Part shown: positions 35,624 through 50,212 of the stretch, piece by piece
Layout: each line of letters begins with the position of its first letter
Position numbering within the stretch: position 1 is the stretch's first letter
Assembly: GCF_018691265.1 (NCBI RefSeq)
Contig: NW_024881316.1
Coordinates: 21,863,819-21,927,818 of the forward strand
Source: Tyto alba
Lineage: Eukaryota; Chordata; Aves; Strigiformes; Tytonidae
Length of the DNA stretch: 64,000 nt
Direction: 5' to 3'
Notes under the pieces: generated by a model
The model's input: the letters and a program-made list of their open reading frames with translations, nothing else
What the model was told of the DNA's origin: nothing
Database searches by the model: none
Made by a program: the position numbers and the translations under genes

Positions 35624-38600
35624 ATTAAGAATATGGGGGAAGTAGTTTATCTAGGGGTTTTTAAAAGTAGTTACATTCTACAGGACACCCAAATATGATG
35701 TTAATAAAATCTTTTGTCCATTTGACTTCAAGTTTGCAACCAAAGTACCAGACAGCTGTAACTTGTCTTCTGTTTAAGAAGCGAAATGTCAGCCCAGAGT
35801 AGCATGGAATTTAGTCTAGTTATTTCATTAACACACAATGTTCAAAAGCAACAAGAGGTTCCTCCTCCCACTTTGTCTGGGAAGTCTACTGTATGTCTTT
35901 GAACACCAAATTCCAGCTTATTCCATTTGGCCCAATGGGTACCTTTGTAATTAGAGATCTCAAAGGGTTTCTGAAGTGGGAGAAATCTCTCAGGGTTTGG
36001 TTATTTATTTCAGCTATTCTGCAAGTATATAGTAGACCTACTGACTTCAGTGTGATTACTACTGTAAGAAAAAGTGGCCACAATTGGGTGTCAAGGATGA
36101 TTCTTCCTGTGGAAGAAGCAACAGTCTAAAACCCTTTTGCTGCAGATAGTTTGATTTATAGGACATCATTATTATATATATGAACACAATATCTTTCTCA
36201 TAATTAGTAATTAAGAGATGTGAACATTAAAATTACAGACATGTTATCCATAATGACTCTCTGTGTTTATATTCTAATAGCTATTAAAGTGTATTGCAGC
36301 AGTTTATTCCTCTTATAAAAATAGTGTTGCTGTGAGCAGCAAATAGTCCTGTCTCTAGCAATGGCAAATAATGAAGGTTTAGAGAAAAGTTTAATGCAAT
36401 ATACATGACATCTCCCTGAAGTACTCTTCTAGCATCCAAACATTTGTGGCTTTTCTTTTTTTTCTTTTTCTTTCCATTTGTTTTAATGGTTTAAATCAAG
36501 TCTCTCATCTTGACATTAACAGTATTGCTTAAGGCAATGGAAAACTTGAGCAAAAATAAATTTGAAGTCAATGAAGTTCCTCTGACATTCTGTTAAATAT
36601 TGAGATATATTTACAAATGAGCTAGAACTCCTTTAGATACTAAGCATATGAAATTTATGTCCTATATCATTTACTTGATTTTACAGAGGAATGAAGAAGA
36701 CCTATAATTTCAGATTATTTATTTTTGAGATCTCACAGACCTGATAATAGTCATATTTAAGGGAACAGAAGTGTAATATTTGAAAGATTCTATAGATGGC
36801 AGTATTGGAGAAGAATTGTCAGTAGTAAAAATGAAAACGCAGTTAGACTTGCTGCCTTAATGCACAAGCTATTTCATAGTTACTATTTGGAAACCTGTGC
36901 TTCTATGTTTAAGCATTTAAAGGACAACTGCAGTCACTTACTAGTTTGTTGTTTTGGGTCACAGTGACTTATGTTCTTTTAGTAATTTAAGCAACACTGG
37001 TTCCATCAAGCTTTCTGTTTCCAAAATCATATTTTGCAACCTTGTGACAACATGAGAAAATCTTTAAATAGTATCTATAGCAGTCATGTCCTATGAGGAT
37101 AAAAGGTGTTGTTAAAGTTTTACCTAAAAATCCATCTAAGCTTTCAGATTTATCAGTAACAGTCCAGTAAACTTAATATTCATGGTAGGCACAAGAAAAC
37201 ATGCTTTTGTAATATTTATCTGTGTAATTTAAAATGTCAAGTAGAATAAAGTGAGTTGCCTATTATAATACATGACATGTATTCATCATATATAAACTCA
37301 AGTGAAATTCATGCATGACAGAATGAAGGAACTGATATGTAGTACAACGGTAATGCCCTCCACACCAGGTCAGCCATGAGTGACATGATGTCCCAATAAA
37401 AATTCAGTCATGCACTTACCATTCCCTCCAGCTACCCAACTGAGTAAGAACAAGGTACAGACAGCTAGAACTGAGCAGGATGTCTCTGGAATTATTTTCA
37501 GACTGCCTCTATGAGCATGAATGATTTGCTGAAAATATGCTAGTCACCTTAATTTGTGAAAGTGTTCGGTGTCAGAAACTTTGTCAAGGGTAAGAACTGG
37601 TTTTAAAGACAGGGCATCTGGATTTAAGTGTCTACATATCAGTTCGATAGATGAGTTCCCATTATGGTTGATGAACATCTAGTCAATAGAGTCAGTGAAG
37701 CTATTTAGCTAATAAGCTTTTATAAATGCAAATGCTTAGTGCTGTTGAGATGCCCTGGCAAACTTGTACCCAAAAGCATCCAGGTGGAGTCCATAGATAT
37801 GGCACAGGACCTGTTGGACACCTCTGCCTTTCTGGAATGGCACATGAGGATAAGGCAATAGAGGCTGTGAAAAAATAACCCATTTAGGTAATTGAATGGA
37901 GCCTTGGAGAAGGCTGCTTCAGGATAAAGTGAAGCTCTTCCTAGATTTGTTGACTGTGTTGCACAGTGATGCTATTCAGTTGCCTGAAAGTAGGACCTGA
38001 TTACTTGCTGCCATATACCCCTCACAGATTCTGGCTGCCAATGGCAGGAGGCCCTGTGCTTGCTGTTATACTAGCCAGGCCCATGTGGATGGGCTGGATA
38101 TGCTAAAGCATCTCAGTATCAAGTCACAAACATGTTTAAGCAACTGAATCCTATCTTATGTCATAGTTGACCATAATGGGTATTTTCATGCCTATAAATA
38201 ATATATGTAGGCAGCTAAGTGTGTCTTAATACCAAAATTAATCCCTCCAATTTTATAGTAATCTGTTTCCCTGACTCAATTACTCTCATAAACACTATGC
38301 AGACTACCAGATTTCTTATACTCCAGCTTGCCTCAAAGCACACTTGCTGAGTTTAAACTCCTAACTCCATCCCTGTTCAACTCAGGCACTGGCTCTGTAT
38401 TCCTGCTAGGTAGCCCATCCCTGCTTCCACAGCATCCGAGCTTCCATCTTGAAGTTTGAGCTCAGATTTTTCGTGTTCACTGTTTTACTTTTCCACTGCA
38501 AGTTTCCTTCATATGCTGAGTAGGAAAATAGACTCGCTGAACATTTTGAGGCAACAAGCTGCTTGAAGAAACCACCAAAATGTAATGCCATCAAAATGTA

Positions 38601-41600
38601 GACAAGGATGTGTACAAGCACTTCTGCTTCAGTGGTGGGAATTAATCCAGGTGCAGGAATGACCTAGAAAGATTTGTTCATAACAGCAGTTGAATAGGAT
38701 GTGTGAGCATTACAAGGCTGGTCAAATGAGGATAACAGGAGGAAACTGAAAGGTGTTAATGTGTAGTAGAGGGAGAGAAAAACTTCAGCAATAGTAGTTT
38801 CAGGAACTCTGTGTTCCCATAGCTCTAATCGGTCTAAAGGGATTTGGAGTTTCTCTTGGAATCATTTAGAAATGTATAACTTCATCAGATACTGGTACTC
38901 AGCTTAGAAAAGTGAGTCATTAATCAAATACAGAACAGAAATGTTTGCTTAAATGCCTGTTGTACTTACAGTGCACCACACAGTGCTGAGTGCTCTAGTG
39001 AGTAATGTAGTAGTTACACAACACAAGTCCTACAAATTTAGCTCTTAGGATTGACAAAGGCATCCATTCACCTCCTTTGTTTTAGGAAAGAGTTTCTCTA
39101 GAGTAAGCATATGTAACACAGGAACTGTCTTGTGCAAGTTTAGCCAAGTTTCTAATTTTCATATTGTAGGTGGGAAAAAAAAGTTTGGTGCCGAGAAAAC
39201 AACAGTAAAGTACCTCAGCATTTGACATGACATGTTAGTTTTGCATATGCCTGCCATAAAAGCAAATTGAAAAGCTTAAATTGTCTTATTCTTCACCTTA
39301 AAAGTGTGCAACTATAGGTGCAGTTTTGCAAAAATTAAATTTTATACCGATCATCTCTGTGCACTGCAGTAGAGTTAAGGCATTCTGTTCTGAGATATGG
39401 GCGCACATTTCCATGTAACTGTCAAGTCAGATGTTTTCCATGCATATAATCAGTACCTACAGGATCTACAGATAATTTACAAGCAAATTAAAAGTCATTC
39501 TAATACTTCCTGTAGTTAGTCCTGCTGCATTGTGGCAAAATATGTTGCTTTCTGACATTTGTTAAAATATATTTATTGTGAATAAAATCACTTTTTTAGA
39601 AAAATGGAATAAAATGTTTGCATCTTGAAAGTTTTAGAATGAAGTATATTAAATAGAGTATTTTATTTGACATCCATAAATCAGAATACCTTCCTTCTAA
39701 AGCATTCTGATATCTGCTGCTGAAGATGCGGGTGTTATTTTTTGATACTCTGTTTGTAATGTAAAACCATGGATTTAATTCATTCTCTGGGTGATACTAT
39801 AAAATCACCTTTTTCCATCCTTCTCTCTCTGCTCCAAGGTTTTTTATCATAATAACCTTCCTTTCATATGCCTTCCAATGATAAGCAATGTAGCATTTCA
39901 GTCCTGCTGCAGCTGAACATTCTGCTTCCACGTTAGTCATTGTCCATGCTTCCTTCATAAGCAGTAAAGAATTAACTACATTGGCAAAGTGAAACTGAAT
40001 CTGACATGAAGACTTTCAGATAACTCATTGTACACTTCACCTGATATGACCTTTTAAGCAGCATCATATTTTAATATGAGATTGACTGCTGTGACACAGT
40101 ACCTCCATATGTAAGTCTCACTGTGGAAGAATTTGTCAAGAAAAGACTGATTTCCAAATGATGCATAAAGAAAAATATCTATGTACAAAATGAATTGTTA
40201 TTTCTAATTGATTTTTAAATATCAAGACATCAGTATAGGGATTTCATCTTTAACTACCAGTGGAGAACATTGTCTCTTACCTTCAGAAAAAAATACAAGT
40301 ACCTAAAAATCCATATTAAAACTATTTAGGTATTATTTTGTCTTTTGCACCTGATAATGTCTATAAGTTTTAGTGATATCAATTACATCACCTAATCTGT
40401 TTAGCAATTTTTATTACTATTTATTTTCCAGGGTAATTGCTATTCTTAAAATTATTTTTATTTCTGTTAGCTTTTAAGTATAGATACCAGGAACTTGACA
40501 TGTCTGATATTATGTAATATATTACTACAAACACTGCCTAGCTTTGACATTATAACAGCTATTATGATGTTCAGGATGGGAGTGGTTTGTTAACATATTG
40601 TGTTTCCATGAGAATATATACATAGGTTGAATAACAGCTCATCAAAAGCCTGGTTCTGATCATTCAAATATTTCATAAATCCATTTTTATTCCAGAGATT
40701 AAAATTCACTTTTAGACTAACTGAGAATTTATGAGGTTAAATCTATACACTTTCCTCAGAAGTATTAACTGTAATCTAGTGGGGGAAATGAACAGAAAGG
40801 GCAGCTGTATTGATTCTACCCATTCAAGAGGCATCCTCGAGTCATTATGCTGATAACAGGTGAGAGATCTGGATCCTGCATAATGGTGCATCTGTCTGCT
40901 GGACACAGTCCACCAGGAACACCTTAAATTCCATTCTGAGAGAGGTGGTGTGACAAATAGACAAATTACAAAACCTTGCAGCATGCTGACTGTATATCAG
41001 GCTAATAACTAAGGCCCATCTGCTATAGGCAACACAAGGTGCCACTGGATGTCAAGTGGATTCATGAGCAGACATTATGCATAAAACCCGAGTGCAGAAA
41101 GATAGCATAAGGTTGCCTAAGAATGCACTACGAGGACATCATGAAGGTATATTTGACTGAAAACAAGTTACTATAAAACTGTGACATTGGGAGCACCAAA
41201 ATGAAGATATTGGCCTCCTAAAAGAGAAACAGCAGAGCTTCAGCAGAAAAACTGTGAAAAGTGAGGGGGACAGCACTTACAGTCCAGGCATTTAGTACTG
41301 TGATTAACTAAGTAGTAAAAATGGCTTATCACACACAGGTCTAAATGTGCCCTGCACACTTAAATAGCTTGACTTGTTCCAGTGAACCCACAAATACAGA
41401 AAACTAACAACCACATGATAAAAAATTAACTAATAACTAACATAATTATATTTCAAATATGTAATGTCGTTATAGTGAGAAAAATTGGAAACAGTTTCAA
41501 GTGACATAAACAGCATAGAAAAGTATAATCTTTTATCAGTTGGCTGAAGGAAGTTTTAAATAGCACGATATCTTAAGGGTATATGAACAATCAGCACTGA

Positions 41601-42207
41601 GAGAAGTGGTAAGACAGAATGATGAAGCTGTGTATAGCTCCAAAGTGTACATTGTATCTTCACTGTAATTCTGTGAAAGTGCTCCATTTCAGTATAAGAT
41701 AGGACAATTTGAATTATCAAGCATCTCAGTATGATTGTCTTAAAACCAAATTTCAGCAGCAATTAATGAACACATTCCACTTAAAATATACATTCTTATG
41801 ACACACAAAGCAGTTAAAATCCACTAAGGTTTTCATCTCTATGGTGAAGAAATAAATGTTTATTCTGCCACCTGCAAAAGTATTTTGCATTTGAATTTTT
41901 AAACAATGTAAAATTTACACTTACATTTACTTAAAAATGAACACTAACAAGATCACATTTATTTTGCATTTCAACTACAGGCTTGATTGTTAGTGAAAAT
42001 AAGGTGCACACAAAACAAAATGACATTGATTTGCTATTATCTAAGTTTTATTCTGTATCTAGATTATTTTTAGTCTTTGGAAAGGGAAGAATTGGAAGTA
42101 TTATGTACATCATTTATGAACTATAGAAAATAGCTGTAGACAACTGGTGCCATAATAATGCAGTCCTCCCAAAATCTCTTATTGTATTTTCCTCTTGTAT
42201 TTTTCAG

Positions 42208-42369
42208 ATATTTCTATTAGTGACCCATCTTTCAGAAGTAATGAATCATCATGGATGTCATTTGCACCCTTTTATATCCGGCATAAGACCCATATCAAAT
42301 TACAGTTTCAGCCTCTATCTCCAGATGGTATCCTGTTTTACACTGCACAGCATTTGGGTACTCAGTCAG
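42208..42369 (+). CDS. EYS: EYS exon, start of the second laminin G domain in the window
   Basis: The exon is 162 bp, with a TTTTTCAG acceptor and GTAAGA donor. Its first two bases complete an Asp codon. It encodes the laminin G opening: Asp-Pro-Ser-Phe lead, a basic H-K-T-H-I-K-L-Q-F strand, then the 'D-G-I-L-F-Y-T-A' strand typical of laminin G repeats. The domain continues without a gap in the final exon. Confidence 0.92.
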
Positions 42370-44389
42370 GTAAGATATTCCATCTCGCTGGTATCCTACA
42401 CCCAGGTACTTTTTTGAAAAAGAAAGGCAGTACACTGAAGTGATTCAGGCATTCATTCTCTGTAACTCATTGTCCATGGTGACTGGGTTTTGAACCGTGA
42501 ATAATCGAGTTCATAAGAAAAAAGATGCATAACAAAATTTTGGATTAGTCCAAAGCCAGCAAGTATTTAATGAAGTGGCTCAGAAAATCATTTTCCCCTG
42601 AAAAGTAACTGCAGCCAGGTCTTCAACAGACATTTACTGATACTGCTCCCACAGCTTCAGTGCAGCTACACTAGGATTTACAGTCTGGGGGTTTGGCCGA
42701 GTGTTTTAAAATGACCAAAAATAAAGCAATATAAAAACTGATCAAATAAGTTAATTAAAGTGAACAGAATATGAGAGAGCTAGTGAGGTTCATCAGCAAT
42801 TTAACTTTTTATTATATAGTGCTGAAATGCTTTCTGGTACATCATACAAAACATAGTTCTGCATTTTCCAGATATGCAGAGTGAAAAAGAAATCTAAATA
42901 AAATATTTCTACTGTTTATAAAAGTATTTTAAACTTTACTGAGTTAACATTCCCAAAATTTCATGTCAAGAAAACATAATTTGCCAACCAGTGTAAATAC
43001 AGTTTAAAATCTCGTCTTTAAGGTGTAAATTTTTTGTAATTACTTTATTAACATACTTCATCTTTATATTGCATTTATGTGGCGTCTTGCACATTTTTAA
43101 ACAGAAGCATTACATATCATTCATAACATGATCTCAGAGCAAATTTTCCACTTGTATTAAGTAGTACGTTATGCAAAAATGGGCCTTTGTATGACAAAAA
43201 AGCACTTAACTATTTAAGTGCTATTTATTTTTATATTCCTTTGTTCAAAGCCTAAAGCTCTGAGACATTTCAACATACTCAGCCACACATGCATATAAAC
43301 ACACATATGTCCAATTTACCACCTTCTTATTTGGTAAGCAGATGTTTTAACAGGCTGCTATTCAGTAAGACTGATAATACATCATACACTGCTGGCACCT
43401 CCTGTTTGCCTTGTTCTAATTACAACCACATACAGAGAAGCAGCTTCAAAGAAAAATATATGGAACATCTGTAATACAAATACACTTATTTGCACAGAAC
43501 CCTGTCTTCTACAATGAATCTTTTATAATTCTGTCACTTACGGGCCAAATTCTGAGATTCTCAGTGAATAGTTCTCTCATGTATAAACTAAAGCATTACA
43601 TGGGCCATGAAAAATAGAAGAGAAAAAAGGATCTCTCTCAAAAGAACAGTGAGAGGTCAAGCTAGCAAGAAGCAGCTAGCATATAAAGAAATTAAATATC
43701 TCTTTGGAAGCTTCAAAGCTAACAGCTAAGGCTGTTTAACTTGGGCCAAGAGTGGTTTAGCACGAGCATGCCCTCATTCTGTTGCCATTCATGATTGTTT
43801 AGTTTGCACAGGAAGGAATACTTTCATTAAATTGCTTTCTAGAATCTTATCATTTCAAAATAAAAAAAGAGCTTCTATAGAGTAATTTAATTTCTTTACA
43901 AATTTCCTACATCTGTTTTTACTGTCCTGAAGTTTTGAAAGATTTAAGAAAAGCTAATCGTCAGGCTCTTTATATTTGCCTTCATATAATCCAGTCAAAT
44001 CCAGACAGAATTAGACTGATGAAAGACTCAGAAGTATTCTTAGCAACCAGCAGATGTGAAAGAGCTTTCTGTTGGGGATTAGTTTAGAAAGCACTTTATA
44101 TAAAGCCTTTTCTTCTACAGAGTTATGTAAGATTTAATAAATTGATTGCTGAAATCATGGGATTTTTTTCTAAAATTCCTTTCTAATCGGAAATAATTAG
44201 AACATTTTTTTTTTCCCTCACTAGACAGTGATGATTTTTTAAAAGAAATGAGGTCTAAGTATGCAGCTAATTTAGTAATGATAGTGAGTGGCGCAGTTAT
44301 ACACTGGCTTGGCTTGTCACCCATGTAAACACTACACTGGGACTTTCCCTTCAGGACCATGACCCTGCCAAATGATCTTCCCATCATTT

Positions 44390-44410
44390 AAAAAAAAAAA
44401 AAAAAAAAAA
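44390..44410 (+). repeat. Poly-A run
   Basis: About 21 A in the EYS intron, followed by CAAAACCAAAC. Confidence 0.9.
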
Positions 44411-47400
44411 CAAAACCAAACTTTAGTAAGTGAAGAAATAAACACGTGACTTCCACTGAAACATTTCCTCCTTGATCTGTTCTTTTTAAAGAACATGACA
44501 TGCATTTCTCAAAAGGGTGGGGAGGTGGCTAGTCTCCTTATGTCAAAGTTGATACGTCGGTTCCAGCCTCCACTCCTCTAACAATGTCATTCCTTCAGTA
44601 CACACATTTAAACACCTGGCACATTGGCATAAACTGGAAAACATCCTATGAATCTTTATCTGTGAGCACCATTTCCTATAATTCTGTCAATCATTGGTTT
44701 CTTGCTTTGTTAGCTTCTTCTGAATGTGTACCATGACTTTAAGTCTGGTAGTATTGACTTCTGCTCACCCTAAGAAATTAATTTCCAAATTTTGGCAAAG
44801 TTTATGTGGCTAGATATATTAATAATGAGCTGGAAATAAACCCCCAACATGTGAGCTGTGTATGCATATTTTAGATTGGAAACTTGCAGATAGAATGACA
44901 AGGGGATTTCCACCCCTCCCTCCCCCACCTTTGATTACTTGTTTTATGCCAGTGAGGTAAAAATGCGGGACATGCAGACAGTTCTATGCACTGCTTCTGA
45001 GCGAGGTCTCTGCAAATAATACAGCATTTTTGTGGAGCTCAGCAGCGTGCTGGAAGGCCAGCCCACTTCACATTTTCTCAAGTGCAGTATATTCTATTTC
45101 TACCAGTGAAAATGTGAGAGACCCACTGAATAAATAGCCTTTAATTCAGACAGGATTTGCTGGATGCCCATCAACTGCTTGAAAAATGTGTAATCCAGTC
45201 CATTTACATAGTGATCACTCTGTATACTTAAAGGCCTTGACACTCTGGGTAAAAGGCAGTAAGGAGCATTACTTTTCCGTTGAGTCATAGCATTACTGAA
45301 GCTTTACATCTGTTTGTGAAGGTGGAATATGCTGTAGACCGTCTGCACTATTCCAGAGTTCACGCCAGGGTGATGGAAAGGTTTGCTCCCTGATGAGATG
45401 AGAAAGAACAGTTTTGCTGGGTGACTAAGAAGGAAGTCAGGTTAATAAACAGGATGGGATGACTCACACTAAATTTAATACGCAACATTTGCAACACCAG
45501 TGTTCTGTCTCCCTTTAACCATATTATGTTACCCACCTGGTCTGAAAAAATCAAAACTTTAACTCCTGATATTTAATCCATTTCAGTTTAAAAACCTAAG
45601 GCATGAAAATAAGAGACAGCCAGTATGGGTTTGTGATGTCTGCTTGGTTTTCTAAGACATTGTTTATGGTGAAACCTGAATCATGGAATTGGACTAAAAT
45701 CCTAAAATCTTTTGGAAATATTCAGAATTTCTGGAATACCCACAAAGGGGGAGTGTTGTTTTCCTAATCGGAAACAAATTGATTATCCACCCACTTTTAG
45801 AACAGAAACTTAGAGTGGTTAACTCTTCTCTCTTAGCAGCCATGTTTCCTTAGCTGACAGGGACATCATTTCTGCTTTGTTACTAGCTGTGGGATCATTT
45901 GTATGGACTAAATTAGCAGCGTAGGAAGCAGAACAGTCAGCTATCTGTGTGACAGAACAGATAATCCCATCATCTTGAAATCTGTTGCATATGAAGTATT
46001 GTTGCCACCCATTTGCCACTGCAAACCAAAACTGGAGCTGGCAAATTGAGGTTGCTCAGGGAAGGTGGCTCCTTCTAGCTGCTGAAATATGCCAGGGTGA
46101 CAGTGGTGACTAAAGGAAGCAGAAAATGTATTTTCACCAAGGAGGGCAGCATTTTTGAAAGGTGAGGCTGAATGGTCTATCTTACAAATAGATAACTGCC
46201 AACCCCTTCTAGATGCATGAGCATCACTCTGTCTGCAGGGCTGTTCTGGACCCTAGCTATGCCCTTCTGCACTGGGATGGTGTTCCAAGTGGAAGCTGGA
46301 ATCCACCTACTGCCACAGCGATTCTTTACGTGGTTCGAGAGATTGACAGGCCTGGCTTGATACCTGTTCTCAGCCTTGCATTAGCTGTGAGATGCAGCTC
46401 CATACACAGAATACAATCATTTTGTAATAATCCATGAAAGCATATCCATATAGGTAGTTCCTGTAAATGTGCATTAGAGGCACTGGTTATGGTCATCACT
46501 AGATAAAAGATCAAGTTACAATAGCTGCAACAAGCCGCTGTGGCCTGCCAGCTGACCGATACCTAACTGTGCATGCACTCAGGCCGTGGCAAAGACTGTC
46601 ATGGCTAACAAGCCTCTAAAGACAAGGAAGGCAACAACAGATGGAGATTAAGCTGAGAACAATAAACTTCAACCATGTTGACATATTACAGGGTAGCAAA
46701 TAGTGGAAGAGGCTGCAGAAGGGTGGGAATAAGGCTCATCTCTTCTTTCTGTCCTTTGTTCCCTTGTTCTACCGGTTTATAGCCCTCCCTCTTCTGCTCT
46801 GCTTTCTCTCCTTTGCCCTGAGCCTTACTGTGGCTCCTGGAAATGTTCAGGAGACCAGCTGAAAAGGACAGCTACTAGTCAGTTAGGTTCCCTCCCACGT
46901 GGAAACCACAGTGCATCACCTTCCTTGGCCACAGAGTAGGCATTGAGTTGGAGGCCGACATGGCTATTTCAACCCCTACTACACAAGAAATGTTCTGCTC
47001 CTGGAAGAATACATAAAGGGCCACAGCGTAAGAGGACATGATTTGGGTCCAACTGTACAGAGTTCTGACACATTACAATGTAGATGAGTTTCCTGTGGTA
47101 ACATAAAAACGAGGTGACCTGAAACTGCTTCAGCACGATACCCTCTCTAGATGGGGATACAGACACACCTGCATGTCTAGATAAAGGCTGAACATGAAAG
47201 GGCATTGTCACCATTTGGGAGAATTTAAAACTTGACTGTGTCACTGTAACCAATTTGCTTACAGACTTAAAGACATATTCAGAGTAGTTGCAAGCTGAAA
47301 ACTTTTGTGATGCCTTCAGAATTCATAAGCAGATACCGTCATGGATAATCCAGATCTCACAGTAGTAGCCAGATGTACTTATAGGAGACTTTGCATTAAC

Positions 47401-47746
47401 TCCCAGTTTTAGAGACTGACTTGCTCAGGACATAGAGTTGACCTGGCTTTTGGGAATGCTGGCATCTGATATGGGAGCAGGTGAGACTTGTGCACATAAT
47501 GAAAACCTGAAAATTAAAGTGATGAAGCAAAATCGGTACCTGTTTTGGAGTGATGGCTTCTGCTATGGAATAGAGACAATCCACGCCGAGGTGGAGTAAC
47601 TTTGACCTTGGGTCATTTGGTGAAAACTCTGAACTAGAGTTTGCAATTAAAGTTCTATTTTAACTCCGGAACAGTTCCTTCCTTATGGCAACACCTGCTA
47701 CAAAATTCCCTACCTCTGAGAAGACAAGGAAACAATCTTTTATTAA

Positions 47747-47774
47747 AAACAAACAAACAAACAAACAAACAAAC
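47747..47774 (+). repeat. (AAAC)n microsatellite
   Basis: About seven units of AAAC in the EYS intron, the same unit as at 571-636. Confidence 0.9.
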
Positions 47775-50190
47775 CTCTTTATTTAACTGAAACAGGGAAG
47801 GTGACAGGGGCAGGAAGGTGCATCAGAACAGAACTGAATGCTGTAACCATTGAAGATTTTGTTCCAACACCGAGGGTCTTGACATGTTGTAGTTTCAAGC
47901 CACAGCTAAGCTACAATAGCCTATTTCTAACAAAGATTCAACCTTATTGATACAGACTGCCTTACAGTTCTTTACACCCCATCCAACAGGTTGGTCAGAC
48001 TTGCATTCACAACAAAAGAACAACTGCGAGTGCGCACCTCAGGAGTCTCTCTGCTTTTTTTTGTGACACTGCTGATGGGGATAAATAGTCCGTATTAGAT
48101 GAGATGCTAATTTGAAAAGCTGGAAGCAAAGTTGTGTGCCCTGTGTGTAGGTCATACTTTCTAGAAAGCAGGGACCAGCTATAAAGTCTAGTCCTGGAAA
48201 AAGTGAGGATGTCATCTCCTCCACACTTAACAAAAGCAAACTTCCTCAGAAAGATCCTTGGCCCCAGTTAGGGTTGTATGACACAGGTTTCAGTAATGCT
48301 CAAACTGAAACAGTGGAAACAACCTTGATTCATGGTCTCCCGTACTGAAAGTGCTGAGAGAAGAAATTCAGTGGCAAGAATGCCATTTGTTTAAAATGGT
48401 GGTGCAATTCCTATGATGGCACAGGCCTGCACAGGCTGCAGCTGTGCAGCTTGTCCCTCAGGGCAAACTGAGGTCCCTTGTTGAAAACATCATTGGTTGC
48501 TGAAGTGAAGAACAAAGCTGAGCCCGTAATTTGCCTTCACTTGGAAAGGAAGTTTCATGGACACTGAGCACACAGTACTTTAGAGTCCTAAAATGTTTTC
48601 AGCCAGTTATCCCCGAGTAGTACCTATGGCATGACAAACTGCATAGAGAAATACTGAGCTGAACCCTGGGATCAACATCCACATCACAAAATTTATCTCA
48701 ACACTCTGATGTTCTCGACAAAGACTAAAATGGCAAGTCATCTGTGAAAAGAGGGTCTAAGCAAGGGAGTAAGAAAGTGCCTTGAGAGCCTCAGGGAGAG
48801 TTGAAAGTTTAATTTTTTTGTTCACAACTAGCAGAAAAATAAGTTACTCCAATTTGAAGAGAGGCCTCAAATTTGTGCTAGAACATAACCCAGAGTACTC
48901 AGCCATAACTTCACCTTACGCTGTAGACAGCAGATGCAGTAACACAGATCTGCCCTTGTAATAAAACTAAGACTCCAAAACTGACTGCAAGCACATTAGC
49001 AACAGACATCATTAGGCCTCAGTCAGAAGCACCATGACCAACTGCTGAAACTGTGACCACTTTTTTCCAGACATCACTGAAGCACTGTTCTCTAATATCA
49101 TCTCAGATCACTGTCAAATGCACAAAGCTACCAGAAAAACTTCCCTGCAGGCCAGGAAGTCTTGGAGAACAGCCAGCTTCTCCAGTTCTTGATTACAAGA
49201 CAGATGAGCAAGCAACCCTGGTCAGATGTTTTCCTTCTTCCTAGACAGCAAAGAATAAGTACTCATGTCCTTATGCAAGTCTGCATGTCTGGGTAGGAGA
49301 GGGGATCGAAGGCTGCCAAGGAGGTAGTTCAGCAACTTTTTCTGATCCTTTCTTACCCTAGGATTGAGAGCCTGATAAAAGAAACAGACAAGCAGGTTAT
49401 GTACATTGCTCAAACAAAAATGCAAGTGCATTCAGGCCACGCAGTGAAAAATTAAGCAAGCTTAAAGCGACATCACTGAGCAAGAGAAACCACAAGTAAA
49501 GAATATTATATTCATTTTACGAAAAAAAGTAGAAACAAGTAGGATACTCAAAACTAACACTATGTGCAGGGAAGGAAAACAGATCATCACAACGGGAACC
49601 ATAAAGCTAGAACAAAGTGCTCTGCCATCACTGGACTGCAGTTGAAAGAAGAGCCGCCTTCTCGTTCTTCCCATGGGTGTCTGGGGCAGGGAAAGTGAGG
49701 CACCAAGCACGTACTCCACAGCCACTAATTCAACTGGAACGTCTCCACCCTGCCTGAATGGGAACCTGAACAATTGCTGAAAAGAGAGGCATAACTGTAG
49801 TAACTTTCAGAAGCCCCAGTAAATTCAGCCGTTCATTTTTAACTGCACTAAAGGCAATGCAATTCAAGGATTAGAAATATTCAAAAATTAAACCAAGGAA
49901 GCAGACTTCATCATTCTACTAACAGGTCCACCCTTAAGAATACTGAATCTTTAAGGAAATTGTACTTTCCAAATTTAAAAGTACTTCTTACTGAAATACT
50001 TACAAATATTTTAAAGTATTTCTTAAAAGTATACTTAAAAGTATTTCTCCATGAAACTTAAGTTTTACTGGTATCTATTAAGAGAGAAAGCTTACATTCA
50101 AACTTAGCAAAACACATTTATCAATTCAATCAATAAACTTACTTTAAAAACCCACAACTACCTCATACTTACTATCTTCAAAAGCACTAT

Positions 50191-50212
50191 TAAAAAAAAA
50201 AAAAAAAAAAAA
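50191..50212 (+). repeat. Poly-A run
   Basis: About 22 A in the last EYS intron, about 850 bp before the final exon. Confidence 0.85.

Larger units (their letters stand above)
30567..42207 (+). other. EYS intron (11.6 kb, the largest complete one here)
   Basis: It has a GTATGT donor and TTTTTCAG acceptor. It contains the ERV cluster at 33.4-35.6 kb. Stretches 30567-33420 and 35624-42207 show no exon, RNA gene or clearly identifiable repeat. The part near 37.6-38.1 kb is slightly repeat-like but could not be assigned. Confidence 0.8.

Noticed and set aside
37560..38100. A stretch with a repeat-like feel, possibly related to pieces near 26.1-26.3 kb and 27.7-27.8 kb
   Set aside because: The shared phrases (around TTAGGTGTCT and TTTAAGTGTCT) are too short and diverged to support a common repeat by eye.
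46213..46437. A 74-codon frame in the last large EYS intron, with codon use that looks mildly protein-like
   Set aside because: No domain is recognised, it is not laminin-G or EGF, and it lacks paired splice sites in the EYS phase.
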